From Oscillospiraceae bacterium (GTDB lineage Bacteria; Bacillota; Clostridia; Oscillospirales; Acutalibacteraceae), in contig WQWM01000023.1 in the NCBI GenBank assembly GCA_009785335.1, forward strand, positions 1-36,409: DNA of 36,409 nt. The letters run 5' to 3'. Below are positions 1 through 8,089 of the stretch, in pieces. Within the stretch, counting starts at the first letter, position 1, and each line of letters begins with the position of its first letter. Under the pieces are notes generated by a model, which did not search any database, was not told where the DNA came from, and saw only the letters and a program-made list of their open reading frames with translations. Both the position numbers and the translations under genes were made by a program.

Positions 1-249
1 AGTGCCTTTTCACCAAATTTTCCACGGACTTTTCGTAAAATCGCCATTTTCGCGCAAAAAAGTGCGCAGAAAAGCGGGTTTTGTTGGATTATATGGAGGG
101 GTAAATTGCAAGCAGGCCACTTTGCGCGCCGCGTATACACCCATCGGGAACGTTTCGCGGCACCCAAAAGCTACACTGCACGCAACCACGGTTAGAGCTC
201 AACCGAACCCTAACATGTACCTTGACAATTGAATAATTTCGCGTCAACA
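1..249. other. left edge, no gene recognised
   Basis: No convincing gene is seen in the first 249 bases. An open frame on the plus strand from the edge to 232 has no recognisable domain and no ribosome site that fits it, so I treat it as chance. The stretch may be the flank of a gene outside the window. Confidence 0.4.
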
Positions 250-328
250 TGTAGGGGCGGCAACCTGCCGCCCGTGAATTTTATGGCAACATTAAGAGGA
301 TCGGGCGGATACTATCCGCCCCTACACG
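250..328. repeat. palindromic repeat pair (GTAGGGGCGG family)
   Basis: Two hairpin half-elements face each other. The left begins GTAGGGGCGGCAACCTGCCG and the right ends ATCCGCCCCTACAC. The same paired layout recurs at 1318, 3849, 5096, 5635, 6429, 13691, 23258, 34525 and 34888. Single half-elements occur elsewhere, including inside genes. The arms differ between copies but stay complementary within a copy. Confidence 0.85.
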
Positions 329-357
329 AGCAAAAATCACGCTGTCGCTTACCGTCT

Positions 358-428
358 AAGCCTTAGCTCCTTCCTCTGGAAGGAGCTGGCCGATCTCGGA
401 TCGGACCGAGGAAGGCTCGCGGAGCGAC
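358..428. repeat. GC-rich palindromic repeat (GGAAGGAGCT family)
   Basis: The unit contains CTCCTTCCTCTGGAAGGAGC followed by a GATCTCGGATCGGACC-like dyad and ends in GAAGGCTCGCGGAGCGAC. It lies directly downstream of ecfT. Related copies are at 7430-7576, 8110-8250, 9705-9875, 10980-11090, 20160-20470, 20832-20945, 27580-27850 and 36320-36409. Confidence 0.8.
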
Positions 429-1262
429 CTACATCACCCGCACAAAGAAGATGTTCAGCGTCACCACCCCGCCGATAATCACCAGCATAGCAGCAGCGGC
501 AGCGAAATCACGTGCCCGAAAACGCAGCTGCTTCAGCGTTGTGCGTTTGCCCTCCACCACATAGCAGCGGCTTTCCATCGCGTCAGATAAATCGGCGGCG
601 CGGCGAAATGCCGACACAAACAGCGGCACCAGCACCGGCACAAAGGCCTTCATGCGTTGCAACAGCGAGCCGGTTTCCAGGTTCGCCCCGCGCGACTTTT
701 GCGCGTTCATGATGCGGTCGGTTTCTTCAATCAGCGTGGGCACAAAGCGCAGCGCAAGGGTCATGATCATCGTGAATGCTCCCACCGGCACGCGTAGTTT
801 TCGCAGCGGCCACAGCAGTTTTTCAAGCCCTGTGGTAAGCATGCTCGGCGTGGTGGTATAGGTCAGCAGCGAGCTGGTGGCAATCAGGCAAATGATGCGC
901 ACAGCGGTGAAGATGGCATTGTTCACGCCTTGCAGGCTGATGGCAGGCTCCCAGCCCCACAGGTTTGCGCTCACCAGCACGCGGGCATCTTCACCTATGT
1001 TGCTGAACAGGTGCAGCAGGCTGGTGAAGATCACGAGGAACAAAATCGGTCGTAGGCTACGCAGCTGCATACGTGCGGGTACGCCTGATAATATGCACAG
1101 CACGACCGTGGCCAATGCGACAAGCCCCAGCGAGAAAAAATTCTGGCTGAGGAATATTACTACCATGAATACCAGTGTGAGCAGAAGCTTCATGCGGGCG
1201 TCCATGCGATGCAGCGGGGACTTGCCCGCGTAATATTGGCCGATGGTGATGTCTTTAATCAT
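429..1262 (-). CDS. ecfT: energy-coupling factor transporter transmembrane protein EcfT
   Basis: This is the membrane scaffold of an ECF-type vitamin or micronutrient importer. It joins the ATPases to interchangeable substrate-binding S proteins. The 277-residue length fits the family. Several hydrophobic segments lie between residues 25 and 150 and one is at the C-terminus. Two Arg-containing coupling motifs, AQKSRGAN and AMESRCYV, match the helices that contact the ATPase grooves. The ATG has an AAAGG site just upstream. It lies 125 bases downstream of ecfA2, with a palindromic repeat in the gap, and the two are probably co-transcribed. No S component is in the window, so the substrate is unknown. 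Confidence 0.93.
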   Translation of the reverse strand: MIKDITIGQYYAGKSPLHRMDARMKLLLTLVFMVVIFLSQNFFSLGLVALATVVLCILSGVPARMQLRSLRPILFLVIFTSLLHLFSNIGEDARVLVSANLWGWEPAISLQGVNNAIFTAVRIICLIATSSLLTYTTTPSMLTTGLEKLLWPLRKLRVPVGAFTMIMTLALRFVPTLIEETDRIMNAQKSRGANLETGSLLQRMKAFVPVLVPLFVSAFRRAADLSDAMESRCYVVEGKRTTLKQLRFRARDFAAAAAMLVIIGGVVTLNIFFVRVM

Positions 1263-1317
1263 GGGTTACCTTTCGTGCGGGCTATGCAGCTTAATGTATA
1301 TCATGCTTTAACCAGCA

Positions 1318-1393
1318 TGTAGGGGCGGCGATTACGCCGCCCGGGGTTGAATATATTTGAAGGTTTCGGGCGGCATGATTGCCGCCCCTACAG
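1318..1393. repeat. palindromic repeat pair between ecfA2 and ecfT
   Basis: This is a pair of GTAGGGGCGG half-elements. The right half (to about 1393) overlaps the end of ecfA2 and supplies its stop codon, read as CTG TAG on the minus strand. Confidence 0.85.
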
Positions 1394-2230
1394 GCCGCGC
1401 AGCACCTCCACCCCTTGCTCCACCGTAAACACATCCTCACGCACAGGCAGCCCAGCTGCCCGCAACCGCGCGAACATGCTCGTCACCGGCGGCACAGCAA
1501 GACCCATTTCGGCAAGCTCGCCTGCGCGGGTGAAGACCTCGCCAACCGTGCCGTGCATGGCCACTTTGCCATGACGCATCACCAGCACGCGGTCAGCCAT
1601 GCGCGCCACTTCTTCCATGTTGTGCGAAATGAGAATGACCGTGCGCCCGGTTTCCTCGCGATAGCGCGAAATCATGCTCAGAATTTGCTCTTTACCGCGC
1701 GGATCAAGGCCTGCGGTGGGCTCGTCCAGCACGAGCGCCTGCGGCTCCATGGCCATCACGCCGGCGATGGCCACGCGCCGTTTTTCGCCGCCGCTTAGGT
1801 CAAACGGCGACTTGGTTAGGTAGCTTTCGTCAAGCCCAACGAAGTTTAAACTCGCTCGCACCCGCCGCGCGATTTCCTCTTTATTCAAACCCATGTTGCG
1901 CGGCCCAAACGCGATATCTTTCTCCACGGTTTCTTCAAACAGCTGGTATTCCGGGTATTGAAAGCACAGCCCCACCCAAAATCGCGCGGCACGAATGGCA
2001 GCCTTGTTCTCCCATATGTTCTTGCCGTCCACCAGTACGGTGCCGTCAGTCGGCTTCAGCAGGGCGTTAAGGTGCTGCACGAGCGTGCTTTTTCCGCTGC
2101 CCGTGTGGCCAATCACACACAGCAGTTCGCCCGCCGCAATTTGCAGGTTAATGCCTTCAACTGCGGCGCGGGTTTCTTTTGTGCTGTTGCGATAACGGTG
2201 GGTGAGGTTGCGGGTTTCGATTGCGTGCAT
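1388..2230 (-). CDS. ecfA2: energy-coupling factor transporter ATPase (EcfA2-like)
   Basis: This ABC-type ATPase powers the ECF importer together with EcfT. The Walker A motif GHTGSGKST, the Q-loop (CFQYPEYQLF), the signature LSGGEKRRVAIAG, the Walker B segment ALVLDEPTAGLDP and the switch His in LISHNMEE are all present. I start at the ATG at 2230, which has an AGGAG site seven bases upstream, giving 280 residues. A longer frame begins in a repeat. Only one ATPase gene is present here, although the usual arrangement has ecfA1 next to ecfA2. The upstream neighbour is glmM. The protein ends LRGL and its TAG stop is inside a palindromic repeat, so the natural C-terminus may have been reset. Confidence 0.92.
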   Translation of the reverse strand: MHAIETRNLTHRYRNSTKETRAAVEGINLQIAAGELLCVIGHTGSGKSTLVQHLNALLKPTDGTVLVDGKNIWENKAAIRAARFWVGLCFQYPEYQLFEETVEKDIAFGPRNMGLNKEEIARRVRASLNFVGLDESYLTKSPFDLSGGEKRRVAIAGVMAMEPQALVLDEPTAGLDPRGKEQILSMISRYREETGRTVILISHNMEEVARMADRVLVMRHGKVAMHGTVGEVFTRAGELAEMGLAVPPVTSMFARLRAAGLPVREDVFTVEQGVEVLRGL

Positions 2231-2236
2231 GGCTCT

Positions 2237-2385
2237 CCTTTTTGCAACTTTTTGAAAAAAGTTGCGCAAAAACTTTAGTCGCTTCGCGGTGGATTATTTA
2301 TGTTAGTTGAAGAAGAAAGCCCCAATTCCCCTCTGCCGGGGTCCCAGAAATACTTGCATTTTTTGGGTGGATCATTGGGGGAGGA
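2237..2385. repeat. T/A hairpin repeat and AATGCAAG-type repeat
   Basis: At 2242-2263 is a perfect hairpin, GCAACTTTTTG-AAAAAAGTTGC, followed by AAACTTTAGTCGCTTCGCGG. This is one copy of a hairpin family also seen near 7275, 8302, 18036, 18950, 20059, 28004 and 36180. At about 2337-2385 is a degenerate copy of the GGGGTCCC...TTGCATTT...GGGTGG palindrome. Confidence 0.75.
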
Positions 2386-2418
2386 AAGCACGTCGTAGGC
2401 GTGCAGGTGGGATAGAGA

Positions 2419-3765
2419 TTAAGCAATCGCTTGTGCGATAGTTTGCGCCAGTTGTGTAATCTCTCCTTCATCGCGACCCTCCAGCATAATGCGCACGAGC
2501 GGCTCGGTGCCGCTGGCACGCACCAACACGCGGCCATGCTTGCCTAGCTGTGCTTCAGCAGCTGTGATAGCAGCGGCAATGGCAGGGCAAGTTTGCAAAC
2601 GAGCTTTGGCGGTTGCATCGGCTTGCACGTTCACCAGCACCTGAGGATAAAGCTCCACTTCGGCGGCCAACTCGCCCAGTGATTTGCCCGTAGCGCGCAT
2701 GACATTCAGCAGCTGCAAGGCAGTGAGTTGACCATCACCCGTGCTGGCAAATTCGCGGAAAATAATATGCCCGCTTTGCTCGCCGCCCAAGTGCAGGCCG
2801 CGCTCGTGCATGCGTTGCAGCACATAGCGATCGCCCACTTGCGTGATTTCACGCGTGATGCCATGCTTATCACAATACGCATGAAAGCCCAAATTGGTCA
2901 TCACCGTCACGGCCACGGTGTTGTGCGGCAAGCGACCCTCGTGCAGCATTTGCCGTGCACAAATCGCGGTGATTTTATCGCCATCTACCAGGTTGCCGTG
3001 TTCATCTACGGCAAGCAGGCGGTCGGCGTCGCCGTCATAGGCAAAACCTGCGGCAATGTCGTCGTGCGCCTTCACATAAGCCTGCAATTGCGCCACATGT
3101 GTTGAGCCGCAGTTGTGGTTAATGTTCACGCCATTGGGTTGCGCATGCAGAATATCGCAGGCAAAACCCAGCTCGCCAAACAGCTGCGGCGCGGTTGCAC
3201 TTGCGCTGCCGTTGGCGCAATCTAGGGCAAGCTTTGGGTAGTCTAAATCGCTCGCCAAGGTTTTGGGCACGGTGCTGCGCAGGTGGTTGAGGTAGAGGTT
3301 GGATGATGCTGTCACTACGGGCGGATTTGCATCCGCCCCTACAGGCTGCGGCATGATATGCACAAGTGCTTCAATCTCCCGTTCCAGTTCATCAGGCAGC
3401 TTGTGGCCTTGCGCGTTAAACAGCTTAATGCCGTTGTATTCATGCGGGTTGTGGCTGGCGGAAATCATCGCGCCGCCCTGGCAGCCCAGCGCGGGTATCA
3501 GCTGCGCAACGGCGGGTGTGGGCACAATGCCCAGCATGTGCACAGTCGCCCCAGCGGATTGCATGCCTGCGGCCAAAGCTTGCGCGAGGGCGGGGGAGGA
3601 TTGACGCGTGTCTTCGCCGATAACCACCTGCGGTGGGGCTTCCCCGCTTCGCGGCAACAACTGCAAGTTCACGATAAAGGCTGCGCCGATTTGATAGGCT
3701 AGTTCTTCTGTCAGTTCTGTGCCGGCAATGCCGCGCACGCCGTCGGTGCCGAAAAGTTTTTGCAT
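2419..3765 (-). CDS. glmM: phosphoglucosamine mutase
   Basis: GlmM converts glucosamine-6-phosphate to glucosamine-1-phosphate in the route to UDP-GlcNAc and the cell wall. The start FGTDGVRG, the active-site loop SASHNP with the phosphoserine at about residue 104, the metal loop DGDADR, the sugar loop GGEQSGH and the phosphate loop RASGTEP are all present. The length of 448 is normal for the family. Residues 141-149 (PVGADANPP) are encoded by an inserted palindromic half-element at 3309-3342, between the catalytic serine domain and the next domain. All catalytic motifs are intact, so the insertion is probably tolerated. ecfA2 follows on the same strand. Confidence 0.97.
   Translation of the reverse strand: MQKLFGTDGVRGIAGTELTEELAYQIGAAFIVNLQLLPRSGEAPPQVVIGEDTRQSSPALAQALAAGMQSAGATVHMLGIVPTPAVAQLIPALGCQGGAMISASHNPHEYNGIKLFNAQGHKLPDELEREIEALVHIMPQPVGADANPPVVTASSNLYLNHLRSTVPKTLASDLDYPKLALDCANGSASATAPQLFGELGFACDILHAQPNGVNINHNCGSTHVAQLQAYVKAHDDIAAGFAYDGDADRLLAVDEHGNLVDGDKITAICARQMLHEGRLPHNTVAVTVMTNLGFHAYCDKHGITREITQVGDRYVLQRMHERGLHLGGEQSGHIIFREFASTGDGQLTALQLLNVMRATGKSLGELAAEVELYPQVLVNVQADATAKARLQTCPAIAAAITAAEAQLGKHGRVLVRASGTEPLVRIMLEGRDEGEITQLAQTIAQAIA
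3309..3342. repeat. palindromic half-element inside glmM
   Basis: The unit reads CTACGGGCGGATTTGCATCC then GCCCCTACAGGC. It matches the intergenic half-elements at 9914 and 11655. It is read through in frame on the minus strand as PVGADANPP. Confidence 0.85.
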
Positions 3766-3848
3766 AGGTTGCTCCGTTTCGTTGGTGATACCTATACTAT
3801 ACGCGGTGGGGGCGGGGATTATCCGCGGGGATCAACGCACAACCTCGC

Positions 3849-3960
3849 GTGTAGGGGCGGCAATCTGCCGCCCGTGGGTTTTTTATGGCGTGTGCAAGAG
3901 GAACGAGCGGCAGGTTGCCGCGCCTGCGGCGAGCAAGTCGCTTCGCTGTGTTCTATTATG
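3849..3960. repeat. palindromic repeat pair upstream of glmM
   Basis: A GTAGGGGCGGCAATCTGCCG half-element is followed by a diverged right half, GCGGCAGGTTGCCGC. It runs into a separate short repeat, GTCGCTTCGCTGTGTTCTAT, that recurs at 16743 and near 32743. The 276-base gap between glmM and ruvB holds nothing else I recognise. Confidence 0.75.
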
Positions 3961-4041
3961 GATTTGACGTGAAATCTACACAGTCTAACGATTTATTGCA
4001 TTACCAGTAAAACGGGAAGGTGGCCGCAAGTGCAACAATCT

Positions 4042-5082
4042 TCATGATAACCCTTCCATCGATAATTGCGAATTGGGCATTGCGCATTGCGAATTGGGCG
4101 TAAGCCCCAAGTGCGCATAGGCCGCAGGGGTGGCCACACGACCACGCGGCGTGCGTCCCAAAAAGCCAATCTGCATGAGATATGGCTCGTAAACATCTTC
4201 AATGGTGATGGACTCTTCGCCTACGGCAGCGGCAAGGGTTTCAAGCCCAACAGGCCCGCCGTTGTATTGATCAATCATGACTTTCAGCAGGCGGCGGTCA
4301 ATCAGATCAAGCCCCAACTCGTCAATGTCCATGCTGTTGAGGGCGGTTTGTGTGCTCTCTAGCGTGATTGTGCCGTTGCCTATCACTTGCGCAAAATCTC
4401 GCGCGCGTTTGAGCAAACGGTTGGCAATGCGCGGTGTGCCGCGGCTGCGGCTGGCTAGTTCCAATGAGCCGTCGGGATCAATGGCGATGCCCAAAATGCC
4501 CGCACTGCGCGTGACGATTGTGCCAAGCTGTTGCGGGGTGTAAAGCTCTAGCCGCAAAATCACGCCGAAACGGTCACGCAACGGTGCACTCAATTGCCCA
4601 GCTCTTGTGGTCGCTCCAACAAGGGTGAACTTCGGCAGGTCGAGCCTGATTGAACGCGCACTTGGCCCTTTGCCGATGATGATGTCCAGCACAAAGTCTT
4701 CCATGGCGGGGTAGAGCACTTCTTCGACAGCTCTTGATAGCCTGTGAATTTCATCGATGAACAGCACATCGCCTTCGTTCAAATTTGTGAGCAGCGCGGC
4801 GAGGTCGCCGGGTTTTTCGATTGCAGGGCCTGAAGTGACGCGTAAATTCACGCCCATTTCGTTGGCGACGATGCCCGCAAGGGTCGTCTTGCCCAGCCCC
4901 GGTGGGCCATATAGCAGCACATGATCAAGCGCCTCGGCACGCTGGCGCGCCGCGGTGATGTAGATGTTGAGGTTCTCTTTGGCTTTGTCTTGCCCGATGT
5001 ATTCCCGCAGCGTTTTGGGGCGCAGCGAAAGCTCAATGTCTTCGTCGTGCTGGGTGAGTTCGGGCGTGGTGAGGTCGTTCAT
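4042..5082 (-). CDS. ruvB: Holliday junction branch migration helicase RuvB
   Basis: RuvB is the hexameric AAA+ motor that drives branch migration of Holliday junctions with RuvA. Walker A GPPGLGKT is at residues 59-66 and Walker B/DEIH at about 109-113. The sensor segment GATTRAG and the arginine finger region LRDRFG follow, and the C-terminal winged-helix domain ends near [19 protein letters not shown]. The last 17 or so residues ([17 protein letters not shown]) are not family-like. They are encoded by a short heptamer-like repeat at 4060-4100, so the tail is probably an acquired extension. Start at 5082 with an AGGAG site. The GNAT gene and repeats separate it from ruvA. Confidence 0.97.
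   Translation of the reverse strand: MNDLTTPELTQHDEDIELSLRPKTLREYIGQDKAKENLNIYITAARQRAEALDHVLLYGPPGLGKTTLAGIVANEMGVNLRVTSGPAIEKPGDLAALLTNLNEGDVLFIDEIHRLSRAVEEVLYPAMEDFVLDIIIGKGPSARSIRLDLPKFTLVGATTRAGQLSAPLRDRFGVILRLELYTPQQLGTIVTRSAGILGIAIDPDGSLELASRSRGTPRIANRLLKRARDFAQVIGNGTITLESTQTALNSMDIDELGLDLIDRRLLKVMIDQYNGGPVGLETLAAAVGEESITIEDVYEPYLMQIGFLGRTPRGRVATPAAYAHLGLTPNSQCAMPNSQLSMEGLS
4060..4100. repeat. short tandem repeat (AATTGCG/GCATTGC type)
   Basis: A run of near-repeats, AATTGCGAATTGGGCATTGC and onward, lies over the ruvB 3' end. Related runs are at 5748-5785 and 11471-11505. It encodes the odd tail of RuvB. Confidence 0.75.
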
Positions 5083-5095
5083 GGGGGCTCCTTTT

Positions 5096-5176
5096 GTAGG
5101 GGCGAGCGTCCTCGCTCGCCCGGGGTTTTAATGAAACTTAAGGTTCACGGGCGACCGGGGACGGTCGCCCCTACAG
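5096..5176. repeat. palindromic repeat pair, left flank of GNAT gene
   Basis: Half-elements with the arm GGCGAGCGTCCTCGCTCGCC and the partner GGCGACCGGGGACGGTCGCC. It is almost identical to the copy at 5635-5716. Its right end supplies the GNAT stop codon. Confidence 0.9.
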
Positions 5177-5611
5177 ATTATATACCATGGGCGTGAAGTT
5201 CAGCCCGTTGCTGTTTTGTCGCACATCCGTGGGGACAAAGCCATAGCGCGTATAAAACGGCAGGGCGTGGTCGGAGGAAGACAGCGTAATCTGTGCAGCA
5301 CCCTGTTGTTTCATCGCAGCAACGAGGGTATCCATCAGCGCGGTGGCAATGCCTTGGCGCTGGTAGGTCTCGTCAACATATAGCTTGCGGATGTGTTTGA
5401 AGTCGCGCTCGCAGGCCATGCCAATCAAGCGATCACCATCCAACGCAAGGAACATTAGCCATTGCCCAGTTTTGTAGTACTCATCCTGCTCGCGATTGCC
5501 GTCTGTTGCGCTGCCGTCGGGTCGCACGAATTGCAGGAAGATGCGATGCGCGAAATCAATGGCTGGGCGAACTTCCTCGGGGCGTGCCAGACGGATGGTG
5601 AGATCGTTCAT
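5171..5611 (-). CDS. GNAT family N-acetyltransferase
   Basis: This is a 146-residue acetyl-CoA dependent acetyltransferase with unknown acceptor. The acetyl-CoA binding loop YQRQGIATALMDTL lies near residues 83-97, followed by the typical late strand with SSSDHALPFYTRYGF. An AGAGGAT ribosome site precedes the ATG at 5611. The C-terminus (VYNL) ends at a CTG TAG contributed by the flanking palindromic repeat. The gene sits between ruvA and ruvB, which are usually adjacent, and lies between two nearly identical direct copies of one repeat. This suggests it arrived or can leave by recombination between them. Confidence 0.9.
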   Translation of the reverse strand: MNDLTIRLARPEEVRPAIDFAHRIFLQFVRPDGSATDGNREQDEYYKTGQWLMFLALDGDRLIGMACERDFKHIRKLYVDETYQRQGIATALMDTLVAAMKQQGAAQITLSSSDHALPFYTRYGFVPTDVRQNSNGLNFTPMVYNL

Positions 5612-5634
5612 ATGATTATCCTCTTGATGTGACT

Positions 5635-5716
5635 GTAGGGGCGAGCGTCCTCGCTCGCCCAGGGTTTTAATGAAACTTAAGGTTCACGGGCGACCGGGGA
5701 CGGTCGCCCCTACAGG
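5635..5716. repeat. palindromic repeat pair, right flank of GNAT gene
   Basis: Near-identical direct copy of 5096-5176, with the same arm sequences and the same spacer TTTTAATGAAACTTAAGG. A diverged piece of another half-element follows to about 5743. Confidence 0.9.
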
Positions 5717-5747
5717 TTGCGGAACGCTCATCCGCCTCTACAGGTTG

Positions 5748-5785
5748 TGCTCATTACGCATTGCGCATTACGAATTACGCATTAA
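5748..5785. repeat. short tandem repeat (ATTACGC/ATTGCGC)
   Basis: Imperfect heptamers of the type ATTACGC, ATTGCGC and ATTACGA lie just past the ruvA stop. They are related to the perfect GCGTAAT array at 11471-11505. Confidence 0.75.
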
Positions 5786-5786
5786 T

Positions 5787-6377
5787 CTATCCCGCCAGCA
5801 TGCGCAACGCCAGCCGGATTTTCTCCTGCGTGGTGGCGGAGTCATCAATGCCGCGCAGGGCAAGCATGGCCTCGGTTTGCTGATAGCCCAATGCCAGCAA
5901 TGCGGCGAGGGCTTCGTTGTCTGGCGTGGGTGCAGAAAAATGTGAATTCCCGGGTGGCGCGCCCGCCACCCCTACAGGCACAGCAAGTTTATCCTTGAGC
6001 TCCAGCACAATGCGCTCGGCGAGCTTTTTGCCCACGCCCTGTGCCTGTGTGATGGCACGGATGTCTCCCGCCGCGATGTGCAAGCCAAGTTGCTCGGGTG
6101 TGCAGGCAGACAGCACAGCCAATGCTGCTTTAGGCCCAACGCCAGTGACGTTCACCAGCTGGCGAAAGCAGCGCAGCTCGGCTTGTGTGCCAAAGGCGAA
6201 CAGGTCAAGGGCGTCTTCGCGTACATTCAAATGAGTGAAGAGGGTGACCTCTTTGTTCAGGTGCACATCACGCAGGGTGTTTGCGCTGGCGTGGCAGGCG
6301 AAGGCTACCCCGCTGCACGAAAGTGCGAGCATTGCGGTGTCGATGTGTACGATATTGCCGGTAAGGGAGTAGAGCAT
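5787..6377 (-). CDS. ruvA: Holliday junction branch migration protein RuvA
   Basis: RuvA binds four-way junctions as a tetramer and recruits RuvB. The N-terminal OB-fold domain covers residues 1-60. Two helix-hairpin-helix motifs follow (VTGVGPKAALAVLS and AQGVGKKLAERIVLELKDKL). The C-terminal RuvB-contact domain is NEALAALLALGYQQTEAMLAL. Length is 196 residues. The segment PVGVAGAPPGN, in the flexible linker before the C-terminal domain, is encoded by a palindromic half-element at 5948-5980. That linker is naturally variable, so function is probably kept. An AGGAGAACACC site precedes the ATG. Confidence 0.96.
   Translation of the reverse strand: MLYSLTGNIVHIDTAMLALSCSGVAFACHASANTLRDVHLNKEVTLFTHLNVREDALDLFAFGTQAELRCFRQLVNVTGVGPKAALAVLSACTPEQLGLHIAAGDIRAITQAQGVGKKLAERIVLELKDKLAVPVGVAGAPPGNSHFSAPTPDNEALAALLALGYQQTEAMLALRGIDDSATTQEKIRLALRMLAG
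5948..5980. repeat. palindromic half-element inside ruvA
   Basis: CCCGGGTGGCGCGCCCGCCA followed by CCCCTACAGGC. It is read in frame on the minus strand as PVGVAGAPPG, the same reading frame of the element as in glmM and the DUF512 gene. Confidence 0.8.
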
Positions 6378-6428
6378 GGTGTTCTCCTAGGGCGTGTCTT
6401 CAAAAAGTCAACATGTCTATCGTCAGCA

Positions 6429-6513
6429 TGTAGGGGCGGATGTGAATCCGCCCGAAAGCTTAATGTTGTTATAATTTTATAGTCCGGGCGGCATCACTGC
6501 CGCCCCTACAGGT
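6429..6513. repeat. palindromic repeat pair between ruvA and flavoprotein gene
   Basis: The left half has the arm GGCGGATGTGAATCCGCC and the right half GGGCGGCATCACTGCCGCCC. The two halves have different but internally complementary arms. Confidence 0.85.
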
Positions 6514-6566
6514 TGTGATTTTCTTCAAATTTGTGCTATGTGCCGATTTGAAGACACAACCTAGGG

Positions 6567-7262
6567 CTAAAATGGGCGTTTGTCGAAATATCCTTTTTCT
6601 TTCCAGTATTCGTATGGGTAATTGCCGGGGCCGACGTATTTTTTTAGGACAAACTTTGACATATGATAGAACGCGACGGTGGAAAGAGTTGGGCGACCGA
6701 TGCGTGTGTGATAAAACTTGCGTGCTGATTTGCGCAGCGCATGTTCATGCTTCGTTTGCTTGGATGCTGCCATGTTGTGCCACCGCGTGGTGAACAGGCG
6801 AATCCCCAGCGTTTGCACGCGGTTGATGCCCCAATGCTTAAGCACTTTTTTGATGGGCTTGATGGCAGCTGCTGAGCCCGTGCCCGTGGTGATGATGAAG
6901 GCCTTTTTGGTGAACATCTCGGCATGCGGGGAGACGGGTAGCACCAAAAAATCTAGGTGGTCAAACAGGTTTTTCATGGCAGCCGGCATGCTGCATGCGC
7001 CATAATGTGGGGTGGCGAAAATCAATGCGTCTGCGCTGAGCAGCGATTGTAATATTGCGGAAACTGGTTGCGCGCTCGGGCATTTATGCTGCATGCCGCC
7101 AAGACATAATTGGCAACCTGTGCAAAATGCCGGCAAATCTGCAGGCATGAAGAACTCGGTGAAGTTAACCTCGCCGCAGCTTGACAGTTCGTTCATGAAT
7201 AGCTTGGTGGCGTGGTAGGTGTTGCCCTTGCGCGGGCTGCCGTGGAGCACTACAATGTTCAT
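6567..7262 (-). CDS. flavodoxin-fold iron-sulfur flavoprotein / NAD(P)H-dependent oxidoreductase
   Basis: A flavodoxin-like FMN protein of 231 residues. It begins with the FMN phosphate loop GSPRKGNTYH and later shows ATPHYGACSMPAAMKNLFD and TTGTGSAA. Cysteines 47, 50, 53 and 61 form CX2CX2CX7C, the compact spacing known from iron-sulfur flavoproteins, so a 4Fe-4S cluster is likely. The role would be electron transfer or reduction of an unknown substrate. I start at the ATG at 7262 with GAAAGG upstream; the longer frame reads into repeat sequence. The C-terminus is basic and aromatic-rich. It lies between ruvC and ruvA. Confidence 0.85.
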   Translation of the reverse strand: MNIVVLHGSPRKGNTYHATKLFMNELSSCGEVNFTEFFMPADLPAFCTGCQLCLGGMQHKCPSAQPVSAILQSLLSADALIFATPHYGACSMPAAMKNLFDHLDFLVLPVSPHAEMFTKKAFIITTGTGSAAAIKPIKKVLKHWGINRVQTLGIRLFTTRWHNMAASKQTKHEHALRKSARKFYHTRIGRPTLSTVAFYHMSKFVLKKYVGPGNYPYEYWKEKGYFDKRPF

Positions 7263-7584
7263 GGCGACCCTTTCTTGTTCTTTTTTTGCAAAAAAAGAAC
7301 CAAAAAAACCTATGCCGCTTCGCGGGGAATTTTTGTGGGTGTTGTAGGTGTTGCCGCGAAGCGAGGAGCCCCACCGCAGGTGGTGGCAGCCACGAGCTAA
7401 AGCAGAAATAGAAGGTCTGGTCGCTTTGCGATCCACCCTCACCCCGCGCTACGCGGGGAGCTCCCTCCCGAGGAGGGAGCGGGGGCTTGCTGTTGAAAGT
7501 TTTGATGTCGTCGTCCTCTTAAACCTCCGCTTCCTCCTCGGGAGGGAGCTGGCCGACCTCGGGTCGGACTGAGGGTGGCAAACA
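7263..7584. repeat. repeat-filled intergenic region
   Basis: No gene is seen. At 7275-7302 is a T/A hairpin (GTTCTTTTTTTGC-AAAAAAAGAAC), followed by the tail CAAAAAAACC and GCCGCTTCGCGG. From 7430 to 7576 are two GC-rich palindromic units of the GGAGGGAGC type, joined head to head. The region separates ruvC from the flavoprotein gene. Confidence 0.75.
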
Positions 7585-8079
7585 CTACCTCTTCATCAAC
7601 CGCATGAGCGAACCCGCGCTGTGCGCATGGCAAATGGCAATGGCGAGGGCGTCGGCCACGTCGTCGGGCTTGGGGCATGCGTTGAGGTGCAACAGCAGTT
7701 TAATCATATCCTGCACCTGGCGTTTGTCGGCACGGCCATAGCCTACCACGGCCTGCTTCACCTGCAAAGGCGTGTATTCATACACCGGAACACCCGCTTG
7801 CGCTGCCGCGAGAATGATCACCCCGCGCGCTTGGGCGACGTCGATTGCTGTGGTTGTGTTGGTGTTGAAGAAGAGCTTTTCGATGGCCATGGCAGCGGGA
7901 TTATGTTCGGCAATGCGCCGCTGCACGCCCGCGTGGATTTCGCGCAGGCGTTGGTCAAAGGGTGTTTCGGGCTTGGTGGTGATGGCGTTTGCCTCAACAA
8001 GGGTGAACTTGTTGTTGGTGTGGTCAACGATGCCGCAACCTACTATCGCATAACCTGGGTCGATGCCTAAGATTTTCAT
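7585..8079 (-). CDS. ruvC: crossover junction endodeoxyribonuclease RuvC
   Basis: RuvC resolves Holliday junctions by paired nicks after RuvAB branch migration. The catalytic acidic residues are visible: D7 in GIDPGYAIVG, E67 in MAIEKLFF, and D140 and D143 in PDDVADALAIAICHA. Length is 164 residues, usual for the family. The start at 8079 has a strong GGGAGG site. A longer frame upstream is repeat-derived. It is the first of the split ruvC-ruvA-ruvB set. Confidence 0.97.
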   Translation of the reverse strand: MKILGIDPGYAIVGCGIVDHTNNKFTLVEANAITTKPETPFDQRLREIHAGVQRRIAEHNPAAMAIEKLFFNTNTTTAIDVAQARGVIILAAAQAGVPVYEYTPLQVKQAVVGYGRADKRQVQDMIKLLLHLNACPKPDDVADALAIAICHAHSAGSLMRLMKR

Positions 8080-8089
8080 GCTGTTACCT

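Noticed and set aside
2-232. 76-codon frame at the left edge
   Set aside because: No domain, no ribosome site and an odd composition; likely chance.
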